64,000 nt of DNA from Strigamia acuminata (GCA_949358305.1 OX442315.1:14224427-14288426), one strand, 5' to 3'. Shown: positions 11,480 through 23,054, counted from the stretch's first letter. Numbers and translations are program-made. The notes: generated by a model from the letters alone, not told the origin.

Positions 11480-11650
11480 TCTGGCTCATCGAAAGAGGGG
11501 GACTAGTTCCTATTGGCCGAGCCATTTCACTGGTGTAGGTATACCTAAAAGTAGGCCAAAACACCAGAAACACAATAGATGTACAGACATTGCAATTGAT
11601 TGCCTAGGTAACTGGCAAAATTCAAAATTGTGTGCTTTCCAGACAAAGCA
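11480..11650 (-). repeat. Inverted copy of the ATCGATTACAATG/CACTACACCAGTG dispersed repeat
   Basis: Read on the minus strand this resembles 3706-3845 and 24636-24783 (shared words: TTGCCTAGGTAA, ACATTGCAATTGATTGCC, TACACCAGTGAAATGGCTCG inverted). It is non-coding. Confidence 0.55.
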
Positions 11651-12041
11651 ATCAATAAACTAAACAGACATGTGTATTAAACTAAAAATAGCATAAAATT
11701 GCATTTTATAAATTCAAAAATTATTCTATTATAAAATCCAATTAAAATGATATTATTCTAATCATTACAATAATCACAAAATTGGAAAAAAACAAAACTA
11801 CTTTTCCTGGTAGTAATATAAAGGCAACATTAGGAGTAAACAGGCTTGGCCAATAGGAACTGTGTACCCACTTACATTGAGCCAGTATAAAAGCCTTAAA
11901 TTATCCAAAAATGTAGTTTTTTACATTTAATTGTTTATGATGAAATTGAAATTTTTCAGTTTGTTTGTTATAATAAACTTCTGTTATAACGAACTGATTT
12001 CTTGGGTTCCTTGCGATTCGTTATAACAAAGTTTGAGTGTA

Positions 12042-12640
12042 TGTATTTGTATAAAATGTTAGATAGTACTGTAGCTCAGGTGTTGACTCAAAGCACACAG
12101 GTTTTGAGAATAATTATTTCTTGGAATCGTCATTTGTATAATTGAGGAAGAAACAATGTAGGTTGATTAAAGTGATTAATTTTTATTTGTTGTGTTCTTT
12201 ATTAAGACTTTTGAAAGGCGGCCAACTATATTGAATGTAATCGGGGCATATCTCTCATATGGTTCAAAAATACATTTGGTGTATTCAATTTTATAACCCG
12301 TCATAAAATGTTTATTATCAAATCTGTTTGTTATGTAGAACAAGTTGATTCTACACTTTCTTCCATAAACATAAGACCACTAAATTCTGAGAAATGAAGC
12401 ATTTTGAAAACTTTGGTTTTGTGTGTTTGTGAGTGAATTTAGACAAAAACATTATCCACTAAAACTACACGATGACAAAGAGTAAATTGTATATTTAAAA
12501 GTTTTAAAAATTTAGATTTATTATTTAGAAGATAAAAACAATAATAAGACCATGTTCAACATGCACCAAAAAAATAAGACCACTTATGCTTATGTAGTCA
12601 ACAAACTCTGCTTAAATACAGAAAACTAATGATTGCTAAG
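12042..12640. other. Spacer, nothing recognised
   Basis: AT-rich sequence between the TA-flanked element and the copia pol relic. No motif, repeat or plausible coding frame was identified. Confidence 0.4.
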
Positions 12641-12644
12641 TATT

Positions 12645-14775
12645 TGGTCCCAGCGGAAATATGGTCGCAGCGCAAGCCGACGGTGGCGTACCTTCGTACT
12701 TTCGGCTGCAAGGCATGGGCACACGTCCCTGCGGTGCGACGGCACAAACTGGACAGCAAAGCGAGACAAGGAATTTTCGTTGGATAAGCCACTGACAGCA
12801 GGGCTTATGGAATTTTTGACCCAGAAGTTAATGACATTGTAGAAGCAAGATCCGTGGTCTTTGAAGAGTTCACACGCAGAGCTGATTTTTTCCGCCTGAA
12901 GCGAGATGAGGATGACGGAAAACGTTTTTGCGCGAGGCACGAGGCGGAGACATTCGTGGACGAGCCAACTATCGGAGAGCAAGTTGACCCTGCCAATGCC
13001 GACGCGCGCGACGCTCCAGTTGCATGCGAAGGCACGAAAGCGCACGATGAAGAGCCGGAACCTTGTTATCCAGTTGGCTGACCTAGAGGTGCCACAACCG
13101 AAGCGGTAAATCTACGCCACGAGATGGAGGTGCAAGAGCGGGAGACGCGCCTCGTTGGAGCGGGCGTGCGGCGCTCACAGCGGTTGATGGATCAACGTGA
13201 GTCCGCAAACCTCGTGTCCGAAGAACTTTTCACACCAGAGACGTATGCCGAAGCTATGGGGTGTCCAGACAAGGAGAGGTGGATTGAAGCGATGGAGAGT
13301 GAGATGGACTCTATGCGTTAACAAAGTCTGAAAACTCGTCAAACGGCAACCACACATGAAGACGATTTGCAGTAAATGGATCTTCAGGATAAAGCTGAAC
13401 GACGACAGCAGTGTCAACAAGTACAAAGCACGTTTAGTTGTCGTGGGGTGCTCGCAAAGGCTTGGGATCGACTACACGGAGACATTTTCTCCGGTCGTTC
13501 CCATGGAATCCGTGCGCATCTTTTTACACATGGTTGCGACACTCAAACTCAAAACTAGACAATTCGACATAAAAACCGTCTATTTTTACGGAAAACTCAA
13601 GGAGAAAATCTTTATGGTGCAACCTGAAGGTTTTGAAGAGGACGACAACTTAGTTTGTGAACTCGAAGGAAGCTTGTATGGGCTGCAGCAATTTGGTCGC
13701 TGCTGGAATGACTGCTTGGACGAGGAATTACAGGAGATTGGCTTAATGCCACTTGTCAACGATAATTTCGTGTATGCCTATAGAAAAGACATCGATTTCA
13801 TCGTCCTTGGCATCTACGTTGATGACATAGCCTCAGGTTACAAGGGGGATACCATCATCGAGTGGCTGCTGTTGGGCCTCAAGAAATTCTTTGAACTTGT
13901 GGATCTCTGAGAGATTCGCTACTTGTTGGGCATGGAGATCGAGATCACCAATGATGAGGTTTGGATCGGGCAACAGAAGTATATCAATGAGGTACTGCAA
14001 AGGTTCTCTTCGGACGACCGAGCCAAAGCATACATCCCTCTCGTTGTGGGGCAGGACTTGGACGTTTTTCAAGAGTAGCGGAGAGTGGACCAAACTACTT
14101 TTCAACAGATTTTGGGTTCTATAATGCATCTCATGATAGCATCTCGCCCGGACATCCTTCGCCGTCAGCAAGCTGTCCACATATTTGAAGGATCCACGAC
14201 AAATACATTTTTCCGCCATAAAACAGGTGATGAGTTACTTCAAACGCACACGGGATATGCGTTTATTTTTTCTGTCACAAGGAGGAATGCTACACGGTTG
14301 CTGCGACGCGAGTTGGAACTCGACCAAGGACGCCAAGTCTTTCTTGGGTTCCCTGGTCAAGATTGGGGAGGCTACCGTCTGCTAGAAGACCAAAAAGCAA
14401 AGCCTGATTGCTCTCTCGACCTGTGAAAGCAAGATGCTCGCCATGTGCGACCTATTGAAAACCCTGAAATGGGTACGGGGTCTCCTATATGAACTCGGCC
14501 AAACTGAAAGCGTTCTCTGAAGCATATCGATCGGTACAGACTGTCTGCCAGCGATCCAGACCATCTGTGGATCCAACCAATACGGGAGGACAAAGCATAT
14601 GAACAGGTATCTGATGTTCGTATGCCAGGAAGTCAAGCTGGGAAATGTATGTCTGGTACACGTCCCTTCGGAGGACCTGATTGTGGATTTCCTGACCAAG
14701 GCCGTTCCGGCAGCAAAGATGAACTCAAGTCGACTTGCACTTGGAGTCAGATCGACCGAGAAGGTCGAAGATTGA
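12645..14775 (+). pseudogene. Decayed Ty1/copia pol (integrase C-terminus, reverse transcriptase, RNase H)
   Basis: Homology begins abruptly inside the integrase region (IWSQRKPTVAYLRTFGCKAW), so the 5' part of the element is missing. It continues with the post-integrase pattern (VVFEEF, then PETYAEAMGCPDKERWIEAM). The reverse transcriptase is at 13356-13910 (IDYTETFSPVVPMESVR; catalytic IYVDDIASG), with the RNase H/C-terminal part (KKQSLIALSTCESKMLAMCD, HVPSEDLIVDFLTKA) after it. In-frame stops are seen at about 12785 (TAA), 13079 (TGA), 13319 (TAA), 13908 (TGA) and 14077 (TAG), so no functional Pol can be made. The orientation is opposite to the ABC genes. A 3' LTR follows at 14870. Confidence 0.85.
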
Positions 14776-14869
14776 ATTTTTATTTTTAAGCTTTGTTTTA
14801 AGTTGTGAATGTTGCTTTATTCATTTATTCAGCTAAACTTTATCAAGTGTACACCATTAAAGAGGGATT

Positions 14870-15197
14870 TGTTGGATAATTGTGCATGCTCTGCACGCCA
14901 AGCAATAATATTAAGGACACCTTGTGTCGATTCTTTTACTTTTTTACCATTGTATTGTTGTTGCCGTTAGTAAACCTTGTGTTCGAGTTTCTCCAAACTG
15001 TCTTCCTGCATTCTAAACACCACAATCCCCAGTCTAACCCACGTGCTGGCTTTGCCTCTTGGGTATGCCTCACAGCAACCGACCCGTCACACACGGGGAG
15101 GTAATCTTCATGGGTGACGTGGTTGGTATGCTTTACTATTTTGCCGTACTTACCTTGGCCCAAGCGGCTGCTCTTAGAGGCTGTGGTGGATCCAACA
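14870..15197 (+). mobile_element. 3' LTR of the decayed copia element
   Basis: A purine tract AAAGAGGGATT directly precedes TGTTGGAT, and the segment ends ATCCAACA, giving perfect 8-bp inverted LTR termini. The length is 328 bp. The 5' LTR is absent, so the target duplication cannot be tested. Confidence 0.7.
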
Positions 15198-15480
15198 TAC
15201 ACAAAAACTACACGAGGGGAAATCTAAAGAGAACAGGAAATTCGCACATTTAGGTGTGGTATGGCAGCGCTTTTTGCTTTTCCGTTAGTGTGAGCATGTA
15301 TAAACCAAACCAAGCACATTTTTTTATTTACGACTCTTTAGTGACTTTTGTCATGAGTGGGTTTGTCAAAAACACATGTGCCTCAAAAAGCATTACAAAA
15401 TTAGTTTACTTTATGATAACAATTTTTCAAATAATTTCTTACACTTTCTGAATTTTCTCACACAATCTTGCAAATCAACT
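15198..15480. other. 3' flank of ABC gene B
   Basis: Sequence between the copia LTR and the gene B stop codon. It is AT-rich with no coding frame. Gene B transcription would end here; its AATAAA overlaps the stop codon (see 15478-15483). Confidence 0.4.
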
Positions 15481-15483
15481 TTA
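15478..15483 (-). terminator. Poly(A) signal AATAAA overlapping the stop codon of gene B
   Basis: On the minus strand the gene ends AGA AAA TAA AG, so the TAA stop is embedded in AATAAA. The same arrangement is present at the ends of genes C, D and E (near 23406, 32112, 54153). Confidence 0.55.
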
Positions 15484-18400
15484 TTTTCTAAACTGCATTA
15501 CCAATACAGATAAAATTAAAAAAGTTAATGACCAGCCTATAGTAACTGCAAAGCCTATCCACACAGCAGGAAAGGTAATATCTTTGCCGTGTGAAAAAAT
15601 CCATATCATTGCAATATTTGGTAAAGTCATAGGTTGAAACTGGGTGAGGGTATGAAGAAAATCTGGCATTCCTTCCATCGGCCACAAGGCACCTAATAAA
15701 TTATCATTAATAACAAACTCTGCGATAGCTCATACATTACAGTTGTAAACTACAAACCACTAGTGAACAATAAAGGCATGTAGGAACCCATTGCTAACAT
15801 CATAGCTGCAGTAGCATTACTGGATATAGTAGATATGAAAAAACCTTCAATCATAAATTGTATTTTCATTATTAGAGAAATGCAACTTTTTCTCAACAAT
15901 ATTACCATAAGTCATTCCACAAAATCCTTGCAAGAAAGAGAGAGCTATAAGCCATGCTGCACTTCCTTTATTTTCTACACCAAATCCCTGTGTGGCCACA
16001 AGGAGCATTACAGCTACTTGAATTACAATTACACCTGATTGCGTACATATGTGTCCACTCATTACTTCAAAAGAAGAAGCACCTGAAAATAGTCTGATAG
16101 ATAAACCCAAAATTATGAGATCAGAAGATTTGTTACCAGACACATAAACTCTCTCTAATAAACCTTCCATTTTGTCCGTTACAAATGACACTGCGGTCAA
16201 ACTGAGTGCTAAAAAGAAGGGAAAGGTAATTAGCACTCCTGGTGTCAAAAACTCTATAAAACTTCCTTTCGATGATCCGTAGATTGGTTCACCAAACTAG
16301 TAAGAATGGAAAGATTGTGTTTTGATTTTATTGCGAAAAGGGGTTAATGTTTCAATTTTTTTTTTCGTCTAGAGCAGTGTTCCCCAAACTTTTGTCAGCC
16401 TAACGTTTACAATTCACATAGTGTTTGTATTGCGTGACAAATAGTGTGTCACGTCACGGTGATTGCGGTAATTGCGGTATACCGTTTTGCGGTTTTTTGG
16501 TGAACATAGCGGTATATTCTCGAAAAAAATATCGTGGTTTGGTATACCACTATCGCGCACAAGCCTATTAAGTTAGTCGCAGCGTCCCTGTAGGCCCGCT
16601 GCGGCGCACAGTTTGAGAAGCACTGGTCTAGAGGCTGGTTTACTGTGCTGCCAAGTGACTAACGAAGTTTAATTATTGTTCACAATGCAGCAAAGCAAAT
16701 GCAGAATTATGATTTATAAATTTTCTGCGGTTTGTGTGGTAGTGAACAACAATTCACAGCATTATAAATTAGTCTTAAGCCCACAACTGATGTAATGAAA
16801 TGGCAACCAGCGCCATCTCTTGATGGGAATTTACAATGCGACAGCACAGATGGAAAAATAATTCCCATTAAACTTTTGCCATATTTACTTGAACAGGAAT
16901 TGTTGGCATTTGCAACGTCTTATCAAACTCGTGAACTGCATCATTCGCAAAATCGTTGAAAGCCGTGTACAAAGCTTCTTGCAAGCTAAAAGTTATCAAT
17001 TGATCCGTATTGTCATGCCTTACATAAATTGTACCAGCTTGTAATGTATCGTTTGATAATTTCATTGGTGATGTCAATCTGGAGGAAATAATCTGAGTTT
17101 AGTTTTGCTCAAGATAAATAAAAGACTATACTCTTCAAGAATTTACTTAAACATACCACTCTTGTGTCCATACTAGACGCAATGCAATGCAACACAAGGA
17201 AAAATTTGTCAAACGCAATGCAGAGTCTGTTCACACTGTAGGGCGCGTGTGAACAGAGCTGAAACAATCGATGTTGCGTCTGGCCAATCAGATGGTTTCA
17301 ATGAAACCTGGAATTGGATCTAATTATAGAACTAGTTCCAGAATCTGAAAATGGCGGCCTGTTTGCATGTGGCAAAGTTTCGCCAACCAAACGTGAATTG
17401 ACGAAAGTTGGAGTTGATCGTGATTGGTTGGTCGCAAGACTTTTTCTTGCGTTACGACGCTTACTTCAACTTGGAGTTGAAGCAGGAATTGGCGTCAACA
17501 TCATGAATTTTTGGACGCAAACAGCTTGTGTTGCGTCAGTTTTCTTGCGTTGCGTCTAGTGTGAACAGAAGTGTGAACCTAGCTTTAGGGAATAACAAAC
17601 CTAGTCAGTAATGCAGTGGTGAAATTGGGCAATATGGTTATAACAGCCCAAGCTTTTCCCTCCCGGACTAAATCTATACCTATGTCAGTACTATCAACAG
17701 CGACCTGTTGAATTCAAGAAGAACAAGATATTATTCCCTTACCAATTGTTAATATTGAAGTGGAGAAAGGTTAAATTCTACCTGATGAATGGTTTCATTA
17801 TTAATGTGTTGCAAATATCTGGGGCCGAGGATTAAATCCTGGTTAAAGACCGCCACGTTTAAATTTCTTGGTTGAGTACCAAGTGACCAAAAGAAAACTA
17901 ACACTTGAAGTGCTGGACTTAGAAATTGGAAAATGACCAACCTAGAGAAAATGTTTTCAATAAATGTTAAGAAGTTTTATGCAATAGATCATAATCCATT
18001 TCGTTGAGACAATGAATGTGCGTGCGATTACTGTATTTTACCGATTAAGAGTCGCCCTCGAATTGTAGCCGCCTCGAATGGTAGCCGCGGCTGAGACACC
18101 AAGAATACCGTATTTTTGCATAAGTACGTTATTGTTTCCGTATTTAATCTAACGGACGATGTACGTACACTTTGTTCGTGACGTTCAGACGTCATTTATT
18201 ACATTAAACAAATATAACAAACGAAAAACCGAAATAGTAATTGCTGACAAAAATGGCAGTTTTGAATAAGAGCCGCAGCATCTCATTTGCGAGTTATCTG
18301 GATAATAGGTAAGTATTTATTCAGATAAATTCCCGGATCGCAACAACATGTAGGAAGTGTCCTCAGCTATTACTTTAATTTTGGTTATTAACACTAATAC

Positions 18401-21400
18401 CATAATACATAAACCAGTTGAAAAACCACTTTAGTTGTGCTTTCTGTTTTTGTAGTTTTTGATAATGGTTTTTGACTTTTTTGTGTGTCCATTCTGTTTA
18501 CCGGAACACAAAACTGCACAAACAGAAACTCACGAGTACACGAGTACATAAATACTATTCTTACATGAAATTTCTCCACATTTTGATGTAGTTTAAAATG
18601 GTCAATGCTCTGATTCTTCGGAAACTGGGCGGTTTCAAATTATCCATACAATTTGCTAGTTTGCCTTGTTGATCAAAATTGCTCTCTTGTGAAATTACAG
18701 ACGTACCGGTACCATTTGACAGTTGATATTGCTCGTATGCAACATTAGTCTTTTCATAATGATCAGTCTGTCTCAAACGTATTAAAATGAGCTACACGTT
18801 GCTCCTTGTGTTTCCATTTATAATTACCGTTGGTAGTTTTTCGCATAATTCCAGGAATACATCTTCTAAACTGGCTGCATTGTGTTCGTTTATCAATGAC
18901 TCTGGTTCATCTTGGGCTAATATGCATCCACCCCTCATTAAAGCGATCTGACATTATATTTCTGAAGATTAGATTAGGTGGGAAGTCATACATCACGATT
19001 GAGTTTACTTTATTGGCCCGTCTGGCTTCTTCTATGTAATGAGTCGTGATGATGACGGTGACGTTTTCAGCGGTCGAGATTTTGACTAAAAAATTCCAAA
19101 TGCTAAATTGATGGGGAAAATGTGGTTAGTTTAGTTTGAAAAACTCATTTAAATAAATTATTATATAAATTATTTATTTAAATTTCAATATTTTAAAAAT
19201 ATAATTTGCGCCATGCAATTGCGATCGTGAGGGTAAGTCAAGTAGTTTGAACGTTTAAGTTAATTCGAAGTTAATTCGAAGCACTGTTGTGTATTTGCAC
19301 CACAAGGAATTGTGCAGGTTTGAGCAGCTAGAGATTTACATTGTATTGTTGTCAATACAATGTATAAGGCATCATGCAGCTTCCACATTCCCCCCTAGCA
19401 ACGGTTGATCAGGTTTGAACAATAAAGGATTTCCACTTCTGTTAGTGAAGTGGAAGAGAAGCCATGTTTTAGGTTAAATCTTTGTTTCCTTTTTTATGAT
19501 CCGTGGGCAAGATACTAAAAAGTTTGGACTTACTTTTTTCGCAAAATAGGATCCACACCTACAGTTGGTTCGTCCAGAATGAGCAGTGGCGGTTGATGAA
19601 GTAGTGCGATGGCAAACGAAACTCTTCTTTGCTCGCCTCCACTAAAATAAATTAAGGATTCAATTGGAACTACAACGGTCTAGAAAACAGGAAATCTGGC
19701 CTTTGCTCTTGGGTCAGATTTTTAGCCTTTTTATTTTTTTCAACCAGAAATTTGAAGGTGGCAGTAAAGGTCATGGTTATATAAAAGGGTCTTGCATTGA
19801 AAAATTGTGTATAAATGTTTAAGCTGATAAGCATTTTTACTTCAGGCTGTAACGTTTCTTACGTCATACTTTGTTTAAGTTGCCGTATTTGCGCAAATAA
19901 TGGCCGCGGCTCTTAGTTCAAATGGCCGCTCTGGCCCACGGTTACTACATGAGAGCGGCTACAATTGTAACAAGTTGGTCATTTATTTAATTTTAAGTAC
20001 GTATTTTTATTCAGTTTAGGAAACTTTCATTATGAGAACATAATGATTAATTTGAGTGCAATTAATACATTTTATTTAGATTATTATTCTTTTTGTTCTG
20101 ACAACTGGCAACACACATGTTTAATGATCTGATTTCGATTGCACATTAAAAAATAATTTTTATGCTTCCTATATGGATTATATGAGTGCATTTTAACATT
20201 AAAGAGGTACTGAATAGTGCAGGATTCCCAAACTTTTTAGCATCGCGCCCCACTTTTTAAGCAAGGCGATCTTCCGCGCCCCACTTCATCTACCGGTGCA
20301 TTAAATTTTTAAAAAATGAATTACTAGAAAGAAACAAAAGAAATTTTACATAAAATTTTAAATAAGTTTGTAAAAAATAATTTTAGTGCACTATTCTAGG
20401 GGGGGGGGGTGTCATGTCTACAAGTTAGTTAGAATTGTGCCGTTGCGCCACACCAAAAATCACCAGTGAGGCGCGCCTCTCAGTTTGGGAAACGCTGGAA
20501 TAGTGAATACTACTGTAAAGCTTCAAACTGCGGCCTTAGCACTTATTTATTTTTCAGACCCGGCGCCTGTTTGAACCTTGGCACTTTTTTGGGTCCGGCG
20601 GATTTTTCAACGAATCACAACACAAAAATCACCCATTTTTTTTCCATAAAAATTGGTGATTTTTTATTAGCCACGGCGCTTATTTGCACATTTTTCCCCC
20701 CCCAACGGTTAAAAGGCCCCTAAGTGAACCAGGCCACAATTTGAAGCATTACGGTTTGTGTGGTTCGGACTTAATTACCTGTAATTTTTTACAAATTTAT
20801 TTTTTGTGCGTGGTAAGTTGAGAAACTCGAGCAGGAATTCAATTCGTGATTTCACATCTTTGGTTTTCATTTGATGTAAACGACCGAAAAAATGCATCGT
20901 CTCTTCGATAGTGAGATTGGGATAAAGCGCCAATTCCTATATTTAACGAAAGAGTAGGCGGATTCATAAAATTATTTAAACTTGTTGATACTTTTTAAAC
21001 CAAGTCTGTATGAAAGATTTTCCATGTAAAATTTTGCACATCAATTTGAGGGCGACTCTTAATCAGTAAAATACGGTATTTCTTAATCTATTGCTTACTT
21101 GTGGCATGAAACCAACACACGAACCAGGAATTTTACTTGCTGTTGAACCAGGAGTGTGATTAAACACTTTGATCGTGCCTTGATCGGGTTTTAAACTGTT
21201 AACGACACATTTGAGTAGAGTTGTTTTGCCACATCCGCTCGGTCCCAAAAGCCCAAAACTTAAAATAAAATATAAAAATACTTATGAAAATCCAAATTTG
21301 AAGTAAAACTATATTTCAAAAACAACTTACATCGTTCCTTCGCCTACATTTAGGTTCACATCTTGGAGCACTTGTGTTTTCAACCGTCCGATGCCATAAC

Positions 21401-21455
21401 TTGTATGTACTTGCTGAAATGATACAGCAGATTTTCTGGAACTTTCAACGTCCAT
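15481..21455 (-). CDS. ABC transporter gene B, ABCH/ABCG23-like, complete (685 aa)
   Basis: Membrane ATP-driven half transporter, expected to dimerise; substrate unknown. Fourteen exons, 5' to 3': 21331-21455, 21099-21258, 20779-20936, 19534-19641, 19009-19102, 18828-18947, 18565-18767, 17782-17941, 17601-17704, 16889-17078, 16137-16296, 15906-16082, 15758-15844, 15481-15692. Every junction is GT-AG and the sum is 2058 nt, an exact multiple of three with no internal stop. Walker A GPSGCGKT is at residues 47-54, Q-loop Gln at 95, signature SGGEQ at 148-152, Walker B LLILDE at 167-172 and H-loop His at 205. After a polar linker (exon 7) come hydrophobic segments, a large loop (exons 8-10) and a membrane block ending WPMEGMP and a final helix. 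Introns carry hAT-like MITEs. It is intact and probably functional. Neighbouring copies C and D share its exon lengths. Confidence 0.87.
16375..16625. mobile_element. hAT-like MITE with 8-bp target duplication GTCTAGAG
   Basis: The ends CAGTGTTCCCCAAACTTTT and AGTTTGAGAAGCACTG are inverted and of hAT type. GTCTAGAG occurs directly outside both ends (16367-16374 and 16626-16633). It is 251 bp, non-coding, in intron 10 of gene B. Confidence 0.85.
17153..17585. mobile_element. MITE with CTAGGTTCACACT ends (copy 1)
   Basis: It matches 28947-29373 along its length (shared: GCAACACAAGGAAAAAT, GAGTCTGTTCACACTGTAGG, CTGGCCAATCAGATGGTTTC). The right end reads GTGTGAACCTAGCTTTAG. The left end is eroded. 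The open frame inside is broken in one copy relative to the other and is not supported as a gene. It lies in intron 9 of gene B. Confidence 0.65.
18030..18310. repeat. Dispersed repeat beginning GTATTTTACCGATTAAGAGT
   Basis: The word GTATTTTACCGATTAAGAGT, followed by CGCCCTCGAATTG, has an inverted near-copy at 21043-21078. Internal 'GTAGCCGC' and 'AAGAGCCGCAGC' words recur at 19870-19975. It lies in intron 7 of gene B. Confidence 0.5.
20220..20497. mobile_element. hAT-like MITE with 8-bp target duplication GAATAGTG
   Basis: The ends CAGGATTCCCAAACTTTTTA and CAGTTTGGGAAACGCTG are inverted. GAATAGTG is duplicated exactly at 20212-20219 and 20498-20505. The interior has 'GCGCCCCACTT' words, shared with 30710-31103. 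It contains a run of ten G (about 20400). It lies in intron 3 of gene B. Confidence 0.88.
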
Positions 21456-21577
21456 GATGAATGAAGGCCTAACTAATCATTAGTCCGTTAAGTCTGTATG
21501 CTTTGGGCAGCTATTTTGCAGTATCAATTAAAAGATCTGTTCGTTGAATTATTGTAGGAAGAACGTTTTTGTTTGTG

Positions 21578-21792
21578 TTATCTCGCTGTTGCTAGGGGAA
21601 ATTGTTTTATATATGTGAATTGTGGGTTTGGGCCATTCAGAAGAATTTTTGCATAAGCATTAGATTGTTATCGTGGTAAGATTTTGTTCAGGTGTTTAAA
21701 GTTTGGTACCCTATCCTCGAATTCATATTCTCAATAACAGTAACTGTTCTTTATAAATGCTGGAACTTGCGGGGCATCTACGATCTTATCTT
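21578..21792 (-). promoter_or_regulatory. Putative gene B promoter with paired GATA motifs
   Basis: On the minus strand an AAGATAAGATC motif (21782-21792) lies about 335 bp upstream of the start codon and GAGATAA (21578-21584) about 125 bp upstream. A TATAAA-like word lies at about 21750-21756. The two GATA motifs and surrounding blocks recur in the same order upstream of genes C and D. GATA factors drive gut and fat-body genes in insects; the function here is inferred. Confidence 0.4.
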
Positions 21793-22029
21793 TTAGGGAA
21801 AGTGCAGGAGAAAAATTGCATCTTGTGAAAATAGAATTAGTATAAATTGTTTTTACTTTTCATGCATGAATACCAAATGCATAAAAGGGGAAAATACAAA
21901 TACCAGCACGTGTTATTGTTATTAACCTTGGGCATATCGTTTATCATTTTGCAGTTGCGAAATTAGATTTTGAGATTGCGGTTTACCCGAAATCAAAAAT
22001 AAATAAATAAATAATTCAGTAAATAAATA

Positions 22030-22112
22030 AATGGCAGTGGACCTCTAAACCAATCATAGCGCGTCATGAAAATAATACGTTCATGTCGGACGTGAACATA
22101 GCCACTATGTAA
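22030..22112. repeat. Fragment of the GTGAACGTATTATTTTCATGA MITE family
   Basis: Contains ATCATAGCGCGTCATGAAAA then TAATACGTTCATGTCGGACG, matching the right end of 29593-29836 and 53072-53359. Only one end is present. Confidence 0.6.
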
Positions 22113-22442
22113 ATAAATTGTTTATTTCCCTGGAGCAGGTTTTTTAATGAAACACTGAAACCGCAAAAGCGGCTCGAATAACTATAGTTTTCGATTTAAT
22201 ACAGGCTGCGTTCCTGGATATTCCAAACGCTGAGTTAAATTTAATCAGTCTTTGAATAGACCTTTAGAAAATCATGATGTAATGCCTTTTGGCACCGCCC
22301 ACAATAATGCGACGTGGAACCAGTTGAATGCTGTTCCAGTTGAATGCTGGTCTCAAAAATTATGTCTAGGGATTAAATAAGAGTAAGTTTCAAATGAATA
22401 AATGTTTATTAAAGTTAATCAAAGGATATTATATGATACAAT

Positions 22443-23054
22443 AGGTGCGTTCAATTTGCGAAAGAAAAGAAAAATCTTTCCTTTTCTTACTTTGGGCAAA
22501 GGAAGAAAAAGTACTTTAGAATGAATGCACTTACTTGTTGTTACTTTCCTTTGGTTTACACATGCTCAAATTCTAGTTTTAGTATGCTGTAATCTGATTT
22601 TAATCTGGTTTTAAAATACACAAATCCAGTTTTTAGTAACTAATGAACGTTTTTTTGATAAAAACAAACGTTTTTAATAAAAACAAACGTTTTTAATAAA
22701 AACAAACGTTTTTGATAAAAACGAACGTTTTTTCGATCAAAACGAACATTTTTTGATCAAAACGAACATTTTTTCGATAAAAATGAACATATTTTCGATT
22801 AAAATGGATGTTTTACCATTATTTCAAGTGATAAACCAAAACCTGATTGTTGGTTTGGCTGACAAATGACTATTGCGCATGCGCCGATCGCGAAAGTAAA
22901 AGTGAAAGTAAGAAAAGTAACCAGACCGCTACTTTTGGCTAAAGTGACTTTGGCTACTTTCCTTTCGGAAAAAATGACGTTTTTTACGTCACTTCCGGTG
23001 TCGAAAGTAACGAAAGGAAAGATTCTTCTTTCCTTTCGCAAATTGAACGCACCT
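22443..23054. mobile_element. MITE with AGGTGCGTTCAATTTGCG ends (copy 2)
   Basis: The inverted ends match 1712-2261. AAT is duplicated at 22440-22442 and 23055-23057. It is nested inside the solo-LTR relic, so it is younger than that relic. Confidence 0.85.
22646..22805. repeat. Minisatellite, about eight 17-18 bp units (AACGTTTTTGATAAAAAC)
   Basis: Tandem units of the form AAACAAACGTTTTTGATAAA drift gradually to GAACATTTTTTCGATAAAA. Each unit is itself weakly palindromic. It lies inside MITE copy 2; a shorter, more degenerate version exists in copy 1 near 1930-2030. Confidence 0.75.

Larger units (their letters stand above)
7904..12039. mobile_element. TA-flanked element with CAGTCAAACCTC ends, split by a copia-type insertion
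   Basis: The left end is CAGTCAAACCTC, reading into ATTATAACGAATCGC. The right end is the inverse (GCGATTCGTTATAAC...), with a single terminal mismatch. TA lies on both sides (7902-7903, 12040-12041). The termini resemble the MITE at 237-420. The 2014-bp gag-only LTR element (8069-10082) is nested inside. The rest (10088-12039) contains no recognisable transposase; it includes an inverted dispersed-repeat copy at 11480-11650. It may be one element or two independent relics. Confidence 0.5.

Noticed and set aside
13356-13910. An active copia reverse transcriptase
   Set aside because: The local frame is open, but the flanking pol has several in-frame stops and the 5' half of the element is missing.
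15847-16082. Read-through of exon 12 of gene B into a frame ending ...NENTIYD
   Set aside because: The GTAATATT donor and TTGAAG acceptor remove a 61-bp intron and restore homology to the other copies; the read-through ends in a stop.
17314-17559. Conserved-looking small frame in a repeat (also 29141-29401)
   Set aside because: Both lie in copies of one MITE; the frames are offset or broken relative to each other and no start or domain is shared convincingly.
22646-22805. CRISPR-like regular repeats
   Set aside because: There are no unique spacers, the units are degenerate and contiguous, and the genome is eukaryotic.
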